Shown here: one piece after another, positions 54,931-62,050 of the stretch
Position numbering within the stretch: position 1 is the stretch's first letter
Layout: every line of letters starts with the position of its first letter
Notes under the pieces: model-generated
The model's database searches: none
What the model was told of the DNA's origin: nothing
The model's input: only the letters and a program-made list of their open reading frames with translations
Program-made: the position numbers and the translations under genes
Origin: Ensifer sp. Root278
GTDB taxonomy: Bacteria; Pseudomonadota; Alphaproteobacteria; Rhizobiales; Rhizobiaceae
Direction of reading: 5' to 3'
DNA length: 64,000 bases
NCBI RefSeq assembly: GCF_001429285.1
Contig: NZ_LMJJ01000006.1
Location: forward strand, 90,698-154,697

Positions 54931-55564
54931 CATGCTTGCCCCAGCCGATCCCGCAACCGAGATCATGGCGGAAGGTGCCATGCTGCTTCGCGGCGCAGCA
55001 CTTCCCTTTGAAAAGGATCTGCTCGCCGCGCTCGGCCACATCACCAGCCAGTCGCCATTCCGACATATGGTCACACCGGGCGGCTTCACCATGTCGGTGG
55101 CGATGACGAATTGCGGCACCGCCGGCTGGGTCACGGATCGTACCGGCTATCGATACGATCGCGACGATCCGGAAACAGACCGTCCCTGGCCGGCCATGCC
55201 GGAATGCTTCCTCGATCTGGCTGTGGAGGCGGCGACACGGGCGGGCTATCCGGACTTCCGCCCTGACGCCTGCCTGATCAACCGCTACGAGCCGGGCGCC
55301 CGCCTTTCGCTGCACCAGGACAGAAACGAACGCGACTTCGCCAATCCGATCGTGTCCGTCTCGCTCGGCCTGCCAGCCACCTTCCAGTTCGGAGGCCTGA
55401 AGCGGAATGATCCTGTGAAGAAGTATGCGCTGCGGCATGGCGACGTGGCGGTCTGGGGCGGCCCGTCGCGGCTCTTCTATCACGGCGTGCCCGAATTGAA
55501 GGATGGCGTCCATGAGACTGTCGGACGGATGCGCATCAATCTCACCTTCCGGGGAGCGTTATAG
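54914..55564 (+). CDS. alkB: DNA oxidative demethylase AlkB
   Basis: A 216-residue Fe(II)/2-oxoglutarate dioxygenase, the same length as E. coli AlkB. Iron ligands are His134 and Asp136 (LSLHQDRNERD) and His190 (LFYHGVPEL); Arg208 in RMRINLTF fits the 2-oxoglutarate-binding position. LINRYEPGARL precedes the metal site as expected. It repairs 1-methyladenine and 3-methylcytosine. The start overlaps the unknown gene upstream. Confidence 0.95.
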   Translation: MPDLFDMLAPADPATEIMAEGAMLLRGAALPFEKDLLAALGHITSQSPFRHMVTPGGFTMSVAMTNCGTAGWVTDRTGYRYDRDDPETDRPWPAMPECFLDLAVEAATRAGYPDFRPDACLINRYEPGARLSLHQDRNERDFANPIVSVSLGLPATFQFGGLKRNDPVKKYALRHGDVAVWGGPSRLFYHGVPELKDGVHETVGRMRINLTFRGAL

Positions 55565-55570
55565 CTTTCT

Positions 55571-55601
55571 GATTTGAAAGCAAGGATCGGAGTTTGGCGG
55601 C
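55571..55601 (+). promoter_or_regulatory. Ada box of the ogt operon
   Basis: GATTTGAAAGCAAGGATCGG, then AGTTTGGCGGC. GAT-TTGAAA-GCAA agrees with AAT-N6-GCAA at all defined positions but the first. It lies six bases after the alkB stop and 52-82 bp ahead of the ogt ATG, so the ogt-2OG oxygenase pair has its own Ada-dependent promoter. Confidence 0.78.
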
Positions 55602-55652
55602 GCGACCAAAAACGTAGTCTCGATCGTGAGGACAGAACAAGGAGCTACGACG

Positions 55653-56219
55653 ATGAACCTCATGATCAAGACTGACGCGCTGCGGCCGCAATCACTGCAG
55701 CATTCCCCTTCGACGACCGCCGGTGTTCTCTCCTACGCAGTCGCCGATTGCGAACTCAGCAAGGTGCTGGTCGCGCGCAGCGCCAAGGGCGTATGCTCGA
55801 TCCTGCTCGGCGACAGCGCCGAAGAGTTGACGGCGGACCTTGCCAATCGCTTCCCGAAGTCCACGCTCGTGGCGAGCGAGGCCGTGGTGAAGAACGACGT
55901 TGCGAAAGTCCTGCGCTACATCGCCAAGCCATCCGGCGGCCTTCAGCTGACGCTCGACATGCGCGGCACGCCGTTTCAGCGCCGCGTCTGGGAAAAGCTG
56001 AAGGCCATCGCCGTCGGCCGGACGGTGAGCTACATGGAACTCGCCAGGTGGATTGGCCCGTTCGCGAACCCGCGCGCTGTCGCCGGCGCCTGCGCCGCCA
56101 ACCCCATTGCGCTCGCCATTCCGTGCCACCGGGTCGTGCGCACCGACGGCGACCTCGCCGGCTATCGCTGGGGCCTTGAGCGCAAACGCACCCTCATAGA
56201 GAAGGAAGCCACGCTATGA
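55653..56219 (+). CDS. ogt: methylated-DNA-[protein]-cysteine S-methyltransferase (Ogt type)
   Basis: A 188-residue stand-alone suicide methyltransferase. It resembles the C-terminal half of the neighbouring Ada: MRGTPFQRRVWEKLKAIAVGRTVSY, the helix-turn-helix arginine finger in NPRAVAGACAANPIALA and the acceptor IPCHRVVRTDG. It probably arose by local duplication of that domain. A 28-residue N-terminal extension is of unknown use. GGAG lies eight bases before the ATG. Its stop overlaps the start of the 2OG oxygenase gene (ATGA). Confidence 0.93.
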   Translation: MNLMIKTDALRPQSLQHSPSTTAGVLSYAVADCELSKVLVARSAKGVCSILLGDSAEELTADLANRFPKSTLVASEAVVKNDVAKVLRYIAKPSGGLQLTLDMRGTPFQRRVWEKLKAIAVGRTVSYMELARWIGPFANPRAVAGACAANPIALAIPCHRVVRTDGDLAGYRWGLERKRTLIEKEATL

Positions 56220-56965
56220 ACAAGACTGCGATCAACATGGTACCGGCCTCTGCGGATGCGTCCGCGGCGGCACGGATTGCTGCCTATGATTGGAAGGCGC
56301 TCGCCGGCGAGCTCGACGGCTTCGGCTGCGCTGTCCTTCCCCAGCTTCTCACGCCCGAGGAATGCAGCAGCGTCGCGTCGCTCTACGCCGACGAAAGCCA
56401 TTTCCGCAGCCATATCATCATGGCGCGGCACGGCTTCGGAAGGGGCGAGTATCGCTATTTCAAATATCCGCTGCCCGATCTCATCGGCGGTATCCGCACG
56501 GCGCTCTACCCGCGCCTTGCCGGTGTCGCCAACGTGTGGAACGAACGGATGGGATTGGACCAGAGGTTTCCAGGCGAGCATGCCGCGTTCCTCAAGCAAT
56601 GCCACGATGCCGGCCAGACCCGGCCGACGCCGCTGCTGCTGCAATATGTTGCCGGCGACTTCAACTGCCTTCACCAGGACCTTTACGGCGACCTCGCATT
56701 CCCGATCCAGGTGGCGATCCTGCTCTCCGGGCCGGGCCGCGATTTCACAGGTGGCGAATTTGCACTGACCGAACAGCGGCCGCGCATGCAAAGCCGCGTC
56801 GAGGTCGTGCCGCTCAGACAGGGCGACGCCGTCGCTTTCGCCGTCCACAATCGTCCGGTCCAGGGGACGAAGGGAAACTACCGCGTGAACCTGCGCCACG
56901 GTGTCAGCCGCGTCCGATCCGGCATGCGCCACACCGTTGGGATCATTTTTCACGACGCCCGATGA
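56216..56965 (+). CDS. 2OG-Fe(II) oxygenase family protein linked to alkylation repair
   Basis: A 249-residue Fe(II)/2-oxoglutarate oxygenase. The HxD motif is His153-Asp155 (FNCLHQDLYGD), with His228 (NLRHGVSRV) and a following Arg as the rest of the site; the core resembles the prolyl 4-hydroxylase-like branch (LLSGPGRDFTGGEFALTEQRP). It is not AlkB. Coupling to ogt by a 4-base overlap and its Ada-box promoter tie it to the alkylation response, so it may act on an alkylated base, nucleotide, RNA or protein. Its end overlaps the convergent unknown gene by 23 bp. Confidence 0.88.
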   Translation: MNKTAINMVPASADASAAARIAAYDWKALAGELDGFGCAVLPQLLTPEECSSVASLYADESHFRSHIIMARHGFGRGEYRYFKYPLPDLIGGIRTALYPRLAGVANVWNERMGLDQRFPGEHAAFLKQCHDAGQTRPTPLLLQYVAGDFNCLHQDLYGDLAFPIQVAILLSGPGRDFTGGEFALTEQRPRMQSRVEVVPLRQGDAVAFAVHNRPVQGTKGNYRVNLRHGVSRVRSGMRHTVGIIFHDAR

Positions 56966-57578
56966 GCGCGCGATGCCGGCGCCGCGGTTTCTCAGCGCCG
57001 GCTGGCCTTCCGGCGCCCCTGGCCTGCAGCCCGAGCGGACTGCCGCAACTACCACCCAGGATAAAGCGCGTAGAGCCGAGAGCGTGCCAGATGCAAGGCA
57101 CCCGCCGCAGCCAGACAGTGTCTTTCCCTGCCCGATAGAGCCATAGGATCGAAGCGGCCATCATTTGCCTGACATCCGGCATCGCGCGATAGTCGGCCTG
57201 CCATAGCTCCATGCCGTGCGGATCCACCTCGTCTCGGTGATAGTCGTAGCCGGTCGGCCGGATCGCATGATGGTAGGGCGCGTGCCCGTCATTGCGAAAC
57301 AGAGCGCTAAGCTCGTAGAGAGCGATCACATGGCGCAAATGATGATCGAACGGCTTCGACGCGCCCTCCACGGGTCGCAGGAGATCGACCCCGAGCAGGT
57401 CACAGAGCCTTTCGACGTCTTTTTCATCCAGCTCAAGCCGCGCCCCCACCAGCCGCGTCAACCTGTAGCCTGGGAATTGCCGACGGGCGGCATCTACGGA
57501 ATCGATCGACAGCCTGATGACCTGCAGCGGCTCGGCGATATGCCCGCACGGCGAGACTGCGGAACGAGCATCCGACAT
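56943..57578 (-). CDS. conserved protein of unknown function, Ada-linked
   Basis: A 211-residue protein that I do not recognise. Its first part (IRLSIDSVDAARRQFPGYRLTRLVGARLELDEKDVERLCDLLGVD) looks helical and the middle is rich in His and Asp (RHVIALYELSALFRNDGHAPYHHAIRPTGYDYHRDEVD). The tail from about residue 170 is Gly/Arg-rich and may be unstructured. The ATG at 57578 lies one base after the stop of ogt at 57580, inside GGAGGAATGAGATG, so the two are tightly coupled and the protein should be made after alkylation damage. Convergent with the 2OG oxygenase. Confidence 0.7.
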   Translation of the reverse strand: MSDARSAVSPCGHIAEPLQVIRLSIDSVDAARRQFPGYRLTRLVGARLELDEKDVERLCDLLGVDLLRPVEGASKPFDHHLRHVIALYELSALFRNDGHAPYHHAIRPTGYDYHRDEVDPHGMELWQADYRAMPDVRQMMAASILWLYRAGKDTVWLRRVPCIWHALGSTRFILGGSCGSPLGLQARGAGRPAGAEKPRRRHRALIGRREK

Positions 57579-57579
57579 C

Positions 57580-58089
57580 TCATTCCTCCGTGGCGCGCTG
57601 CTCGCGTGCCAGCAGAGCACGCTTGCGGCGGACACCCCATCGATAACCGGAAATCGAGCCATCCTTCTTGATGACGCGATGGCACGGCACGATCACGGCG
57701 ATCGGGTTGTTGGCGATCGCAGCTGTTGCGTCCCGCGGATCACGCGAACCGAGCTTGGCTGCGAGCGCCCCATAATTCGTGGTCTGGCCAGCAGGAATTT
57801 CCCGCAACATGAGCCAGACCTGGACCTCATACAACGTCCCGCGCAGATCGAGTGGCAGATCGTAAACCTTGGCCGGATCGTCGATCGCGCCGGCCACGGT
57901 TTCGATCACGTCGGCAAGTTCCTGCTGGGCGCGTTCAAGCTCGGGTTCGGGAAAGCGGATACTCAACGCATCCTCCATCGCGGTGCGCATCGAGCTGAAT
58001 TCAAGCGCCACAATCCCCTTGTTCGACATGGCGACAACAAAGTCGCCAAGGGAACTGGCGCCCCATGCAAATCGAATAGTTTCACGCAT
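57580..58089 (-). CDS. ogt: methylated-DNA-[protein]-cysteine S-methyltransferase (second Ogt)
   Basis: A 169-residue stand-alone methyltransferase: LRGTLYEVQVWLMLREIPAGQTTNYGALA, DATAAIANNPIAVIVPCHRVIKKDGSISGYRWG with the acceptor Cys136. It departs from the other two copies in this window, for example TLYEVQVW in place of TPFQRRVW and ATAAIANN in place of AVAGACAAN, so it may prefer another alkyl adduct. First in a minus-strand unit, with an Ada box 47-71 bp upstream and a downstream unknown gene. Confidence 0.93.
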   Translation of the reverse strand: MRETIRFAWGASSLGDFVVAMSNKGIVALEFSSMRTAMEDALSIRFPEPELERAQQELADVIETVAGAIDDPAKVYDLPLDLRGTLYEVQVWLMLREIPAGQTTNYGALAAKLGSRDPRDATAAIANNPIAVIVPCHRVIKKDGSISGYRWGVRRKRALLAREQRATEE

Positions 58090-58135
58090 CGTCTTACTCG
58101 TTGTGAAACGAGTTTAGAAGCTGATGCGTTGCGCC

Positions 58136-58160
58136 ACTCTCCGGTCCTTGCTTTCAAATC
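58136..58160 (-). promoter_or_regulatory. Ada box of the minus-strand ogt
   Basis: Read on the minus strand: GATTTGAAAGCAAGGACCGG, then AGAGT. The first 15 bases are identical with the box at 55571. It is 47 bp ahead of the ogt ATG at 58089. It is back-to-back with the box at 58206. Confidence 0.77.
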
Positions 58161-58205
58161 GAAATACTGATCGTCAGCGTCTCGTTCCGAGGAACTGCTA
58201 ATTTC

Positions 58206-58228
58206 GATTTGAAAGCAATTTTCGGAGC
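58206..58228 (+). promoter_or_regulatory. Ada box facing the small ORF at 58.4 kb
   Basis: GATTTGAAAGCAATTTTCGG, then AGC. Again GAT-N6-GCAA is intact and CGGAG is conserved. It drives toward 58405. The 176 bp between box and ATG are longer than for the other members, leaving room for a leader or a small RNA. Confidence 0.7.
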
Positions 58229-58404
58229 GCGTGTGCCCGAGCGGCAGCCGTATCGTTCGTTGGCAAGCCCAATGTAACTGCAAATGGCCGCCGCCCGCCG
58301 TCAGCGTGAAAACGCGCGCGCGGCACTCCGGGGCTCTTCCACGACGCTGAGGAACATCAACGCGGTCTGAAGAGGCCCTTCAAATCACAACGGAGGGACC
58401 AGCC

Positions 58405-58638
58405 ATGATGACATTGCTGCGAGGTCTGCATTCCATCGCCGCTCAGCGCGGCGACGGTCTGCCTCCGGAATTACTCCGAATGATCACGCCGTCGCCGGCT
58501 TGGTCCGAGGTCGAGCGTATGGGCAGTGCGGCGATCGGCCAGGACACCGGCGGCAAGCCCGCCGATGAGATGGAACAGCCCACTCGATCTGCCGAGGTCG
58601 TGCCGATGCTCCTGCGAATGCGCGGCAATGTTCGCTAG
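58405..58638 (+). CDS. small protein of unknown function downstream of an Ada box
   Basis: A 77-residue ORF starting MMTLLRGLHSIAAQRGDGLPPELL with a strong GGAGGGA ribosome site. No known domain, signal or membrane segment. The good ribosome site and an upstream Ada box argue that it is real and part of the methylation response; length and composition alone would not. It could also be a non-translated leader. Confidence 0.55.
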   Translation: MMTLLRGLHSIAAQRGDGLPPELLRMITPSPAWSEVERMGSAAIGQDTGGKPADEMEQPTRSAEVVPMLLRMRGNVR

Positions 58639-58691
58639 ACTGCGCGAAGGATAGACGTTTCTTCGAACCCCAGAATATTGGTGCCGCGCCT

Positions 58692-59537
58692 TCAGGCCGC
58701 CTTGTCGCGGCCAATCGCCTGGACCTTGTCCCAGATCCGCTCGGGCCTGGGAATCTCAAGGTCGAAAACGGTCTCAAACGTGTCCGCGAGATGGTCCGCG
58801 CTTGTGATGCGATGTTCGCGAACGCTGCCCGGCGTGACCGTGCGCAAGCGATCATTCTGTAGGGCGACATAACCGTCCGCGGTATGACGCAGCACTGCAA
58901 GCGCGTTTGTGAATGGCGACCCGGGGTCCCGCATCAGCCACGAATGCGTGGCGGCCATGGCGGCCTCGCAGCTGTAATCGGCACGGAAATCGAAGCTGTG
59001 TGCGATGCCGTGTACATGGTTGTTGAAGCGCAACCAGCCGTCCTCCGCCGGCATGATCGAAAAATCGAAACCGCGCTGGCTGAACGGTCCGACAGCAATC
59101 GGCACGGGTTCGACGATGGCGTCGGCCACGCCGACCTCGGCAAGATAGGGGCGGTCGAGATTAACCCGCAGGGTCAGATGATTGCCGATGGCGATATTGC
59201 CCAGTTTTTTGCGGTCGACGGCGCCGCAAAGACGGGTTACCCGGAAACCGAGCGCGTCAAGTGCTGCGCCGAAGAGACCGTTCATCTCGTAACACCAGCC
59301 GCCGCGCCTGCCCTCCACCATCTTCGCGAAGGCGGATGCCGGGGAGATCGAGCACGGCCATCCCATGAAGGCATCCAGCGCCTCCCAGGTGAAGGTCATG
59401 AGGTGAGCGCGGTGAAGTTTCGACAGGCCTTGAAGGTCGAGAGAAATTGGCCGGTCGACCCGGATCCTTGCGAGATAGGCGTCCAACTGGCCGGCGGTCA
59501 GGCTCATTCCGATTTCGTGTGAAGGCGCGTGTGTCAT
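58692..59537 (-). CDS. nat: arylamine N-acetyltransferase
   Basis: A 281-residue NAT-family protein. RRGGWCYEMNGLF contains the catalytic Cys82 and GNHLTLRVNL the His120. At the third catalytic place, where the family has DVGFG, this protein reads AEVGVA, with Glu134 instead of Asp. If the alignment is right, the acid of the Cys-His-Asp triad is replaced by its longer homologue. It would acetylate arylamines or hydrazines from acetyl-CoA. The ATG at 59537 follows AAGGAGA. Upstream, a cupin gene runs in the same direction. Confidence 0.88.
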   Translation of the reverse strand: MTHAPSHEIGMSLTAGQLDAYLARIRVDRPISLDLQGLSKLHRAHLMTFTWEALDAFMGWPCSISPASAFAKMVEGRRGGWCYEMNGLFGAALDALGFRVTRLCGAVDRKKLGNIAIGNHLTLRVNLDRPYLAEVGVADAIVEPVPIAVGPFSQRGFDFSIMPAEDGWLRFNNHVHGIAHSFDFRADYSCEAAMAATHSWLMRDPGSPFTNALAVLRHTADGYVALQNDRLRTVTPGSVREHRITSADHLADTFETVFDLEIPRPERIWDKVQAIGRDKAA

Positions 59538-59608
59538 CCTTCGGTCTCCTTTCGATGGACCGTTGTCGAGTTTTCTCGGCACTGTGTTTGGGGCGGTCTG
59601 CCGCCGGA

Positions 59609-60070
59609 TCAGGCGACCTTGCGCCTGCCTTCAGGCAGGAAAGTCAGGCCGAAATCCGCTGCGATGGAGGCGATCTCCTCGGGCGTTTCGGGCTTGCAGA
59701 GGTCGATGATCGGAAAGAAGTTCTCGAACCCGCCCGGCGTCACGACGACCATGAGGCAGCCTTCCGTCTCCCCGATGTTCCGGAAGCGATGCGGCACGCC
59801 GCGCGGCAGCGCGATGCAGCCTCCCTCGGCGAGCTCGACATAATCGCTACCACACCAGAAACCGAAGCAACCGGACAGGACACGGAAGAACTCATCCTCG
59901 CGCTCGTGCACATGAAGCGGCGGGCCCTCCCCGGGCGGCACGATGGCCTCGAGCATGCCCAGCGCACCGCCTGTATTGTCGGCCATCATCCGTATCACGT
60001 GTTTGCCGAACGCCGCTGCCGGCATTCCATGTCCCGGCGGTGATACCGCCGCGTAAGTGAATGTCTTCAT
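59609..60070 (-). CDS. cupin-domain protein
   Basis: A 153-residue single-cupin protein. The metal-binding motif reads PLHVHEREDEFFRVLSG (His-x-His...Glu) and the second motif PRGVPHRFRN, so a bound metal ion is likely. Cupins of this size include quercetin-dioxygenase-like and isomerase enzymes. The ATG at 60070 has GGAGACC upstream. It is divergent from a LysR gene 99 bp away, which probably controls it and perhaps nat 71 bp downstream. Confidence 0.85.
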   Translation of the reverse strand: MKTFTYAAVSPPGHGMPAAAFGKHVIRMMADNTGGALGMLEAIVPPGEGPPLHVHEREDEFFRVLSGCFGFWCGSDYVELAEGGCIALPRGVPHRFRNIGETEGCLMVVVTPGGFENFFPIIDLCKPETPEEIASIAADFGLTFLPEGRRKVA

Positions 60071-60169
60071 GTCGGGTCTCCTTCTGCTTGAGGACACCCA
60101 TCGATTACTTTGTGCTTCGTCTCATGATAAGAGCGATGACTTGACATCATTGAACGGATAATCGCGCTC

Positions 60170-61063
60170 ATGAAATCGCTCGATCCGCTTGACGGGATTG
60201 CCGCCTTTCTGACGGTTTCCACCCATCTCAGCTTTACCAAGGCTGCGGACGAACTGGCCATGTCGCGCGCGACGGTGGGAGCCCAGGTCAGGCAGCTCGA
60301 GGATCGCCTCGGCATCCGCCTCTTTCAGAGATCGACACGCAAGGTCGTTCTTACCGAGGCGGGCGCCGCTTACCGCGAAGCCCTTTCGGGTATCCTTCCG
60401 CAGATAAGGGAGGCGGAGCGGACGGCGACCTCGTTCCAGAAGGAAGCCGTCGGACGATTGCGGGTGTCGGCGCCGCCCGATCTCGGGCATCTGGTGATCG
60501 TGCCGGCAGTTTCGGAGTTCCTGAAGCTCAACCCGGCCGTGTCCATCGAACTGGACCTGTCGCATCGGGCCGTAAACCTGGTCGAGGATGGCTTCGACCT
60601 TGCAATTCGAGGGCGCCTCGAAGTCGACATCAATCTCATCACTCGGCAGCTGGCGACATCGTCCCTCGTGATTTCCGCGTCACCCGCCTATCTGGCCGAA
60701 CACGGCGCACCGAAGACGCCGCACGACCTGGCAAACCACTTCTGCCTCCACTTCGCCGAATTGCGGTGGGGGCGGATCTGGCCGTTCAGGAGGAACGATG
60801 AGGAGTTCCGCATTCCGATCGTGCCGCGGCTGGAACTAAATCACAGCCTTGGTCTTCGTGACGCCGCCTTGCTGGGAGTCGGTATCGTCCTCCTGCCCGA
60901 CTTTATCGTTGGCGAAGACCTCAGGCAGGGCCGGTTGGTACAGCTTCTCCCCGATTGGCATATCAGTACGTTACAGCTGCAGGCGGTCTATCCGGCCAAC
61001 CGCCATATCGCGGTCAAGGTCCGACGCTTCGTCTCGTTCCTGGCAGGCAAACTGCGGACGTAG
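60170..61063 (+). CDS. LysR-family transcriptional regulator
   Basis: A 297-residue LysR protein with the helix-turn-helix LSFTKAADELAMSRATVGAQVRQLEDRLG near residues 20-48 and an effector domain of the CrgA-like subgroup (VNLVEDGFDLAIRGRLE, LGVGIVLLPDFIVGEDL). Divergent from the cupin gene; the 99-bp gap contains the AT-rich TTGACATCATTGAA sequence. Likely target: cupin and nat genes. Confidence 0.87.
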   Translation: MKSLDPLDGIAAFLTVSTHLSFTKAADELAMSRATVGAQVRQLEDRLGIRLFQRSTRKVVLTEAGAAYREALSGILPQIREAERTATSFQKEAVGRLRVSAPPDLGHLVIVPAVSEFLKLNPAVSIELDLSHRAVNLVEDGFDLAIRGRLEVDINLITRQLATSSLVISASPAYLAEHGAPKTPHDLANHFCLHFAELRWGRIWPFRRNDEEFRIPIVPRLELNHSLGLRDAALLGVGIVLLPDFIVGEDLRQGRLVQLLPDWHISTLQLQAVYPANRHIAVKVRRFVSFLAGKLRT

Positions 61064-61115
61064 AAGAGGTGATCTCGACAATTCCCGTTGAACGCGAGTT
61101 CGATGGGTCTTCGCG

Positions 61116-61988
61116 TTGCACCTTGGCACAGCCTGGAATACAGTCGAGGGGCAGAACCTGCATTTACAAGGTCATTCCTCAGATATCGCCCAGGGATTGT
61201 CGTTGAACTTCGATAGCAAAGACATGGCATGCGTAGGCGTCTGCTTCGGGACGCCAGAGGCCCCATGCTTGAGCACTGTTCCAATCCGCGCCGCGACCTT
61301 TTCCGTGACCAGCATTTGCCGCGAACCCAGGGCCGATGAGGCAAACGACGTTCGGCTCCCTGCCTCCCAGTCCTATTTCCTCATGCTCTACCTGGAGGAC
61401 GCCGAACACGCCGACATTCGGGCGGATGGCTCCTGTACTGAGGTTCGCCACTTCGCGCGCGGTACGATCTGCCTCGTGGATCTCGCGGACGGGGCGGGCA
61501 TTCGCCTCAACAGTCGGCTGCGCTCGCTCGCCTTTGTGCTGCCCAAGGCCCTTTTCAACGAGACTGCGGAACTATCGCCGGAAATCGGACGACGACGCCT
61601 GATCTGCCGTCGCGGCGAACCGGATTCAGTGCTTCGCAATCTCGGTACCGCGCTGCTTGCATTTTTTGCCGGCACCGGAACGGCGCCGGCGCCCCTGCGA
61701 CCCGTAGCGGTCGCCATCTGCGCCCACCTCCTGCACCGGTATGGCGAGCCGATCGAGGAAAGCGTTGGCAAGGCGCAAGGGGCTCTTATGCGGGAAGAAC
61801 CCGGAACCACGCTACGGCCAATCGCCGCGCAGATCGGCAGGGCGAAATCACACCTTGCCGACCATGCCCTCTCGCTGGAGGACATTGCGCATGCGTGCGA
61901 TTTCGACGACCTCGGACATTTTGAGAGGGTATTTGTCAGTGAAACTGGCGTTACGCCTTCAGTTTGGCGGCGACGAGGCCTCCATTAG
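61116..61988 (+). CDS. AraC-like regulator with incomplete DNA-binding domain
   Basis: About 290 residues if the TTG at 61116 is the start; ATG at 61224 would give 254. The N-terminal cupin-like part (SYFLMLYLEDAEHADIRADG, HFARGTICLVDLADG) is complete. At the C-terminus only the second helix-turn-helix of an AraC domain is present (GRAKSHLADHALSLEDIAHACDFDDLGHFERVFVSETGVTPSVWRRR). The segment that should hold the first is replaced by about 15 unrelated residues, an apparent in-frame deletion of some 45 residues relative to the AraC gene that follows. It may be a decayed or dominant-negative regulator. Confidence 0.65.
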   Translation: MHLGTAWNTVEGQNLHLQGHSSDIAQGLSLNFDSKDMACVGVCFGTPEAPCLSTVPIRAATFSVTSICREPRADEANDVRLPASQSYFLMLYLEDAEHADIRADGSCTEVRHFARGTICLVDLADGAGIRLNSRLRSLAFVLPKALFNETAELSPEIGRRRLICRRGEPDSVLRNLGTALLAFFAGTGTAPAPLRPVAVAICAHLLHRYGEPIEESVGKAQGALMREEPGTTLRPIAAQIGRAKSHLADHALSLEDIAHACDFDDLGHFERVFVSETGVTPSVWRRRGLH

Positions 61989-62050
61989 TCCAATTGCTTC
62001 AACGAGAGAGTTGGGCAATCTTTCGTTCGCCAGTTAGTTGGGAGTGCACG

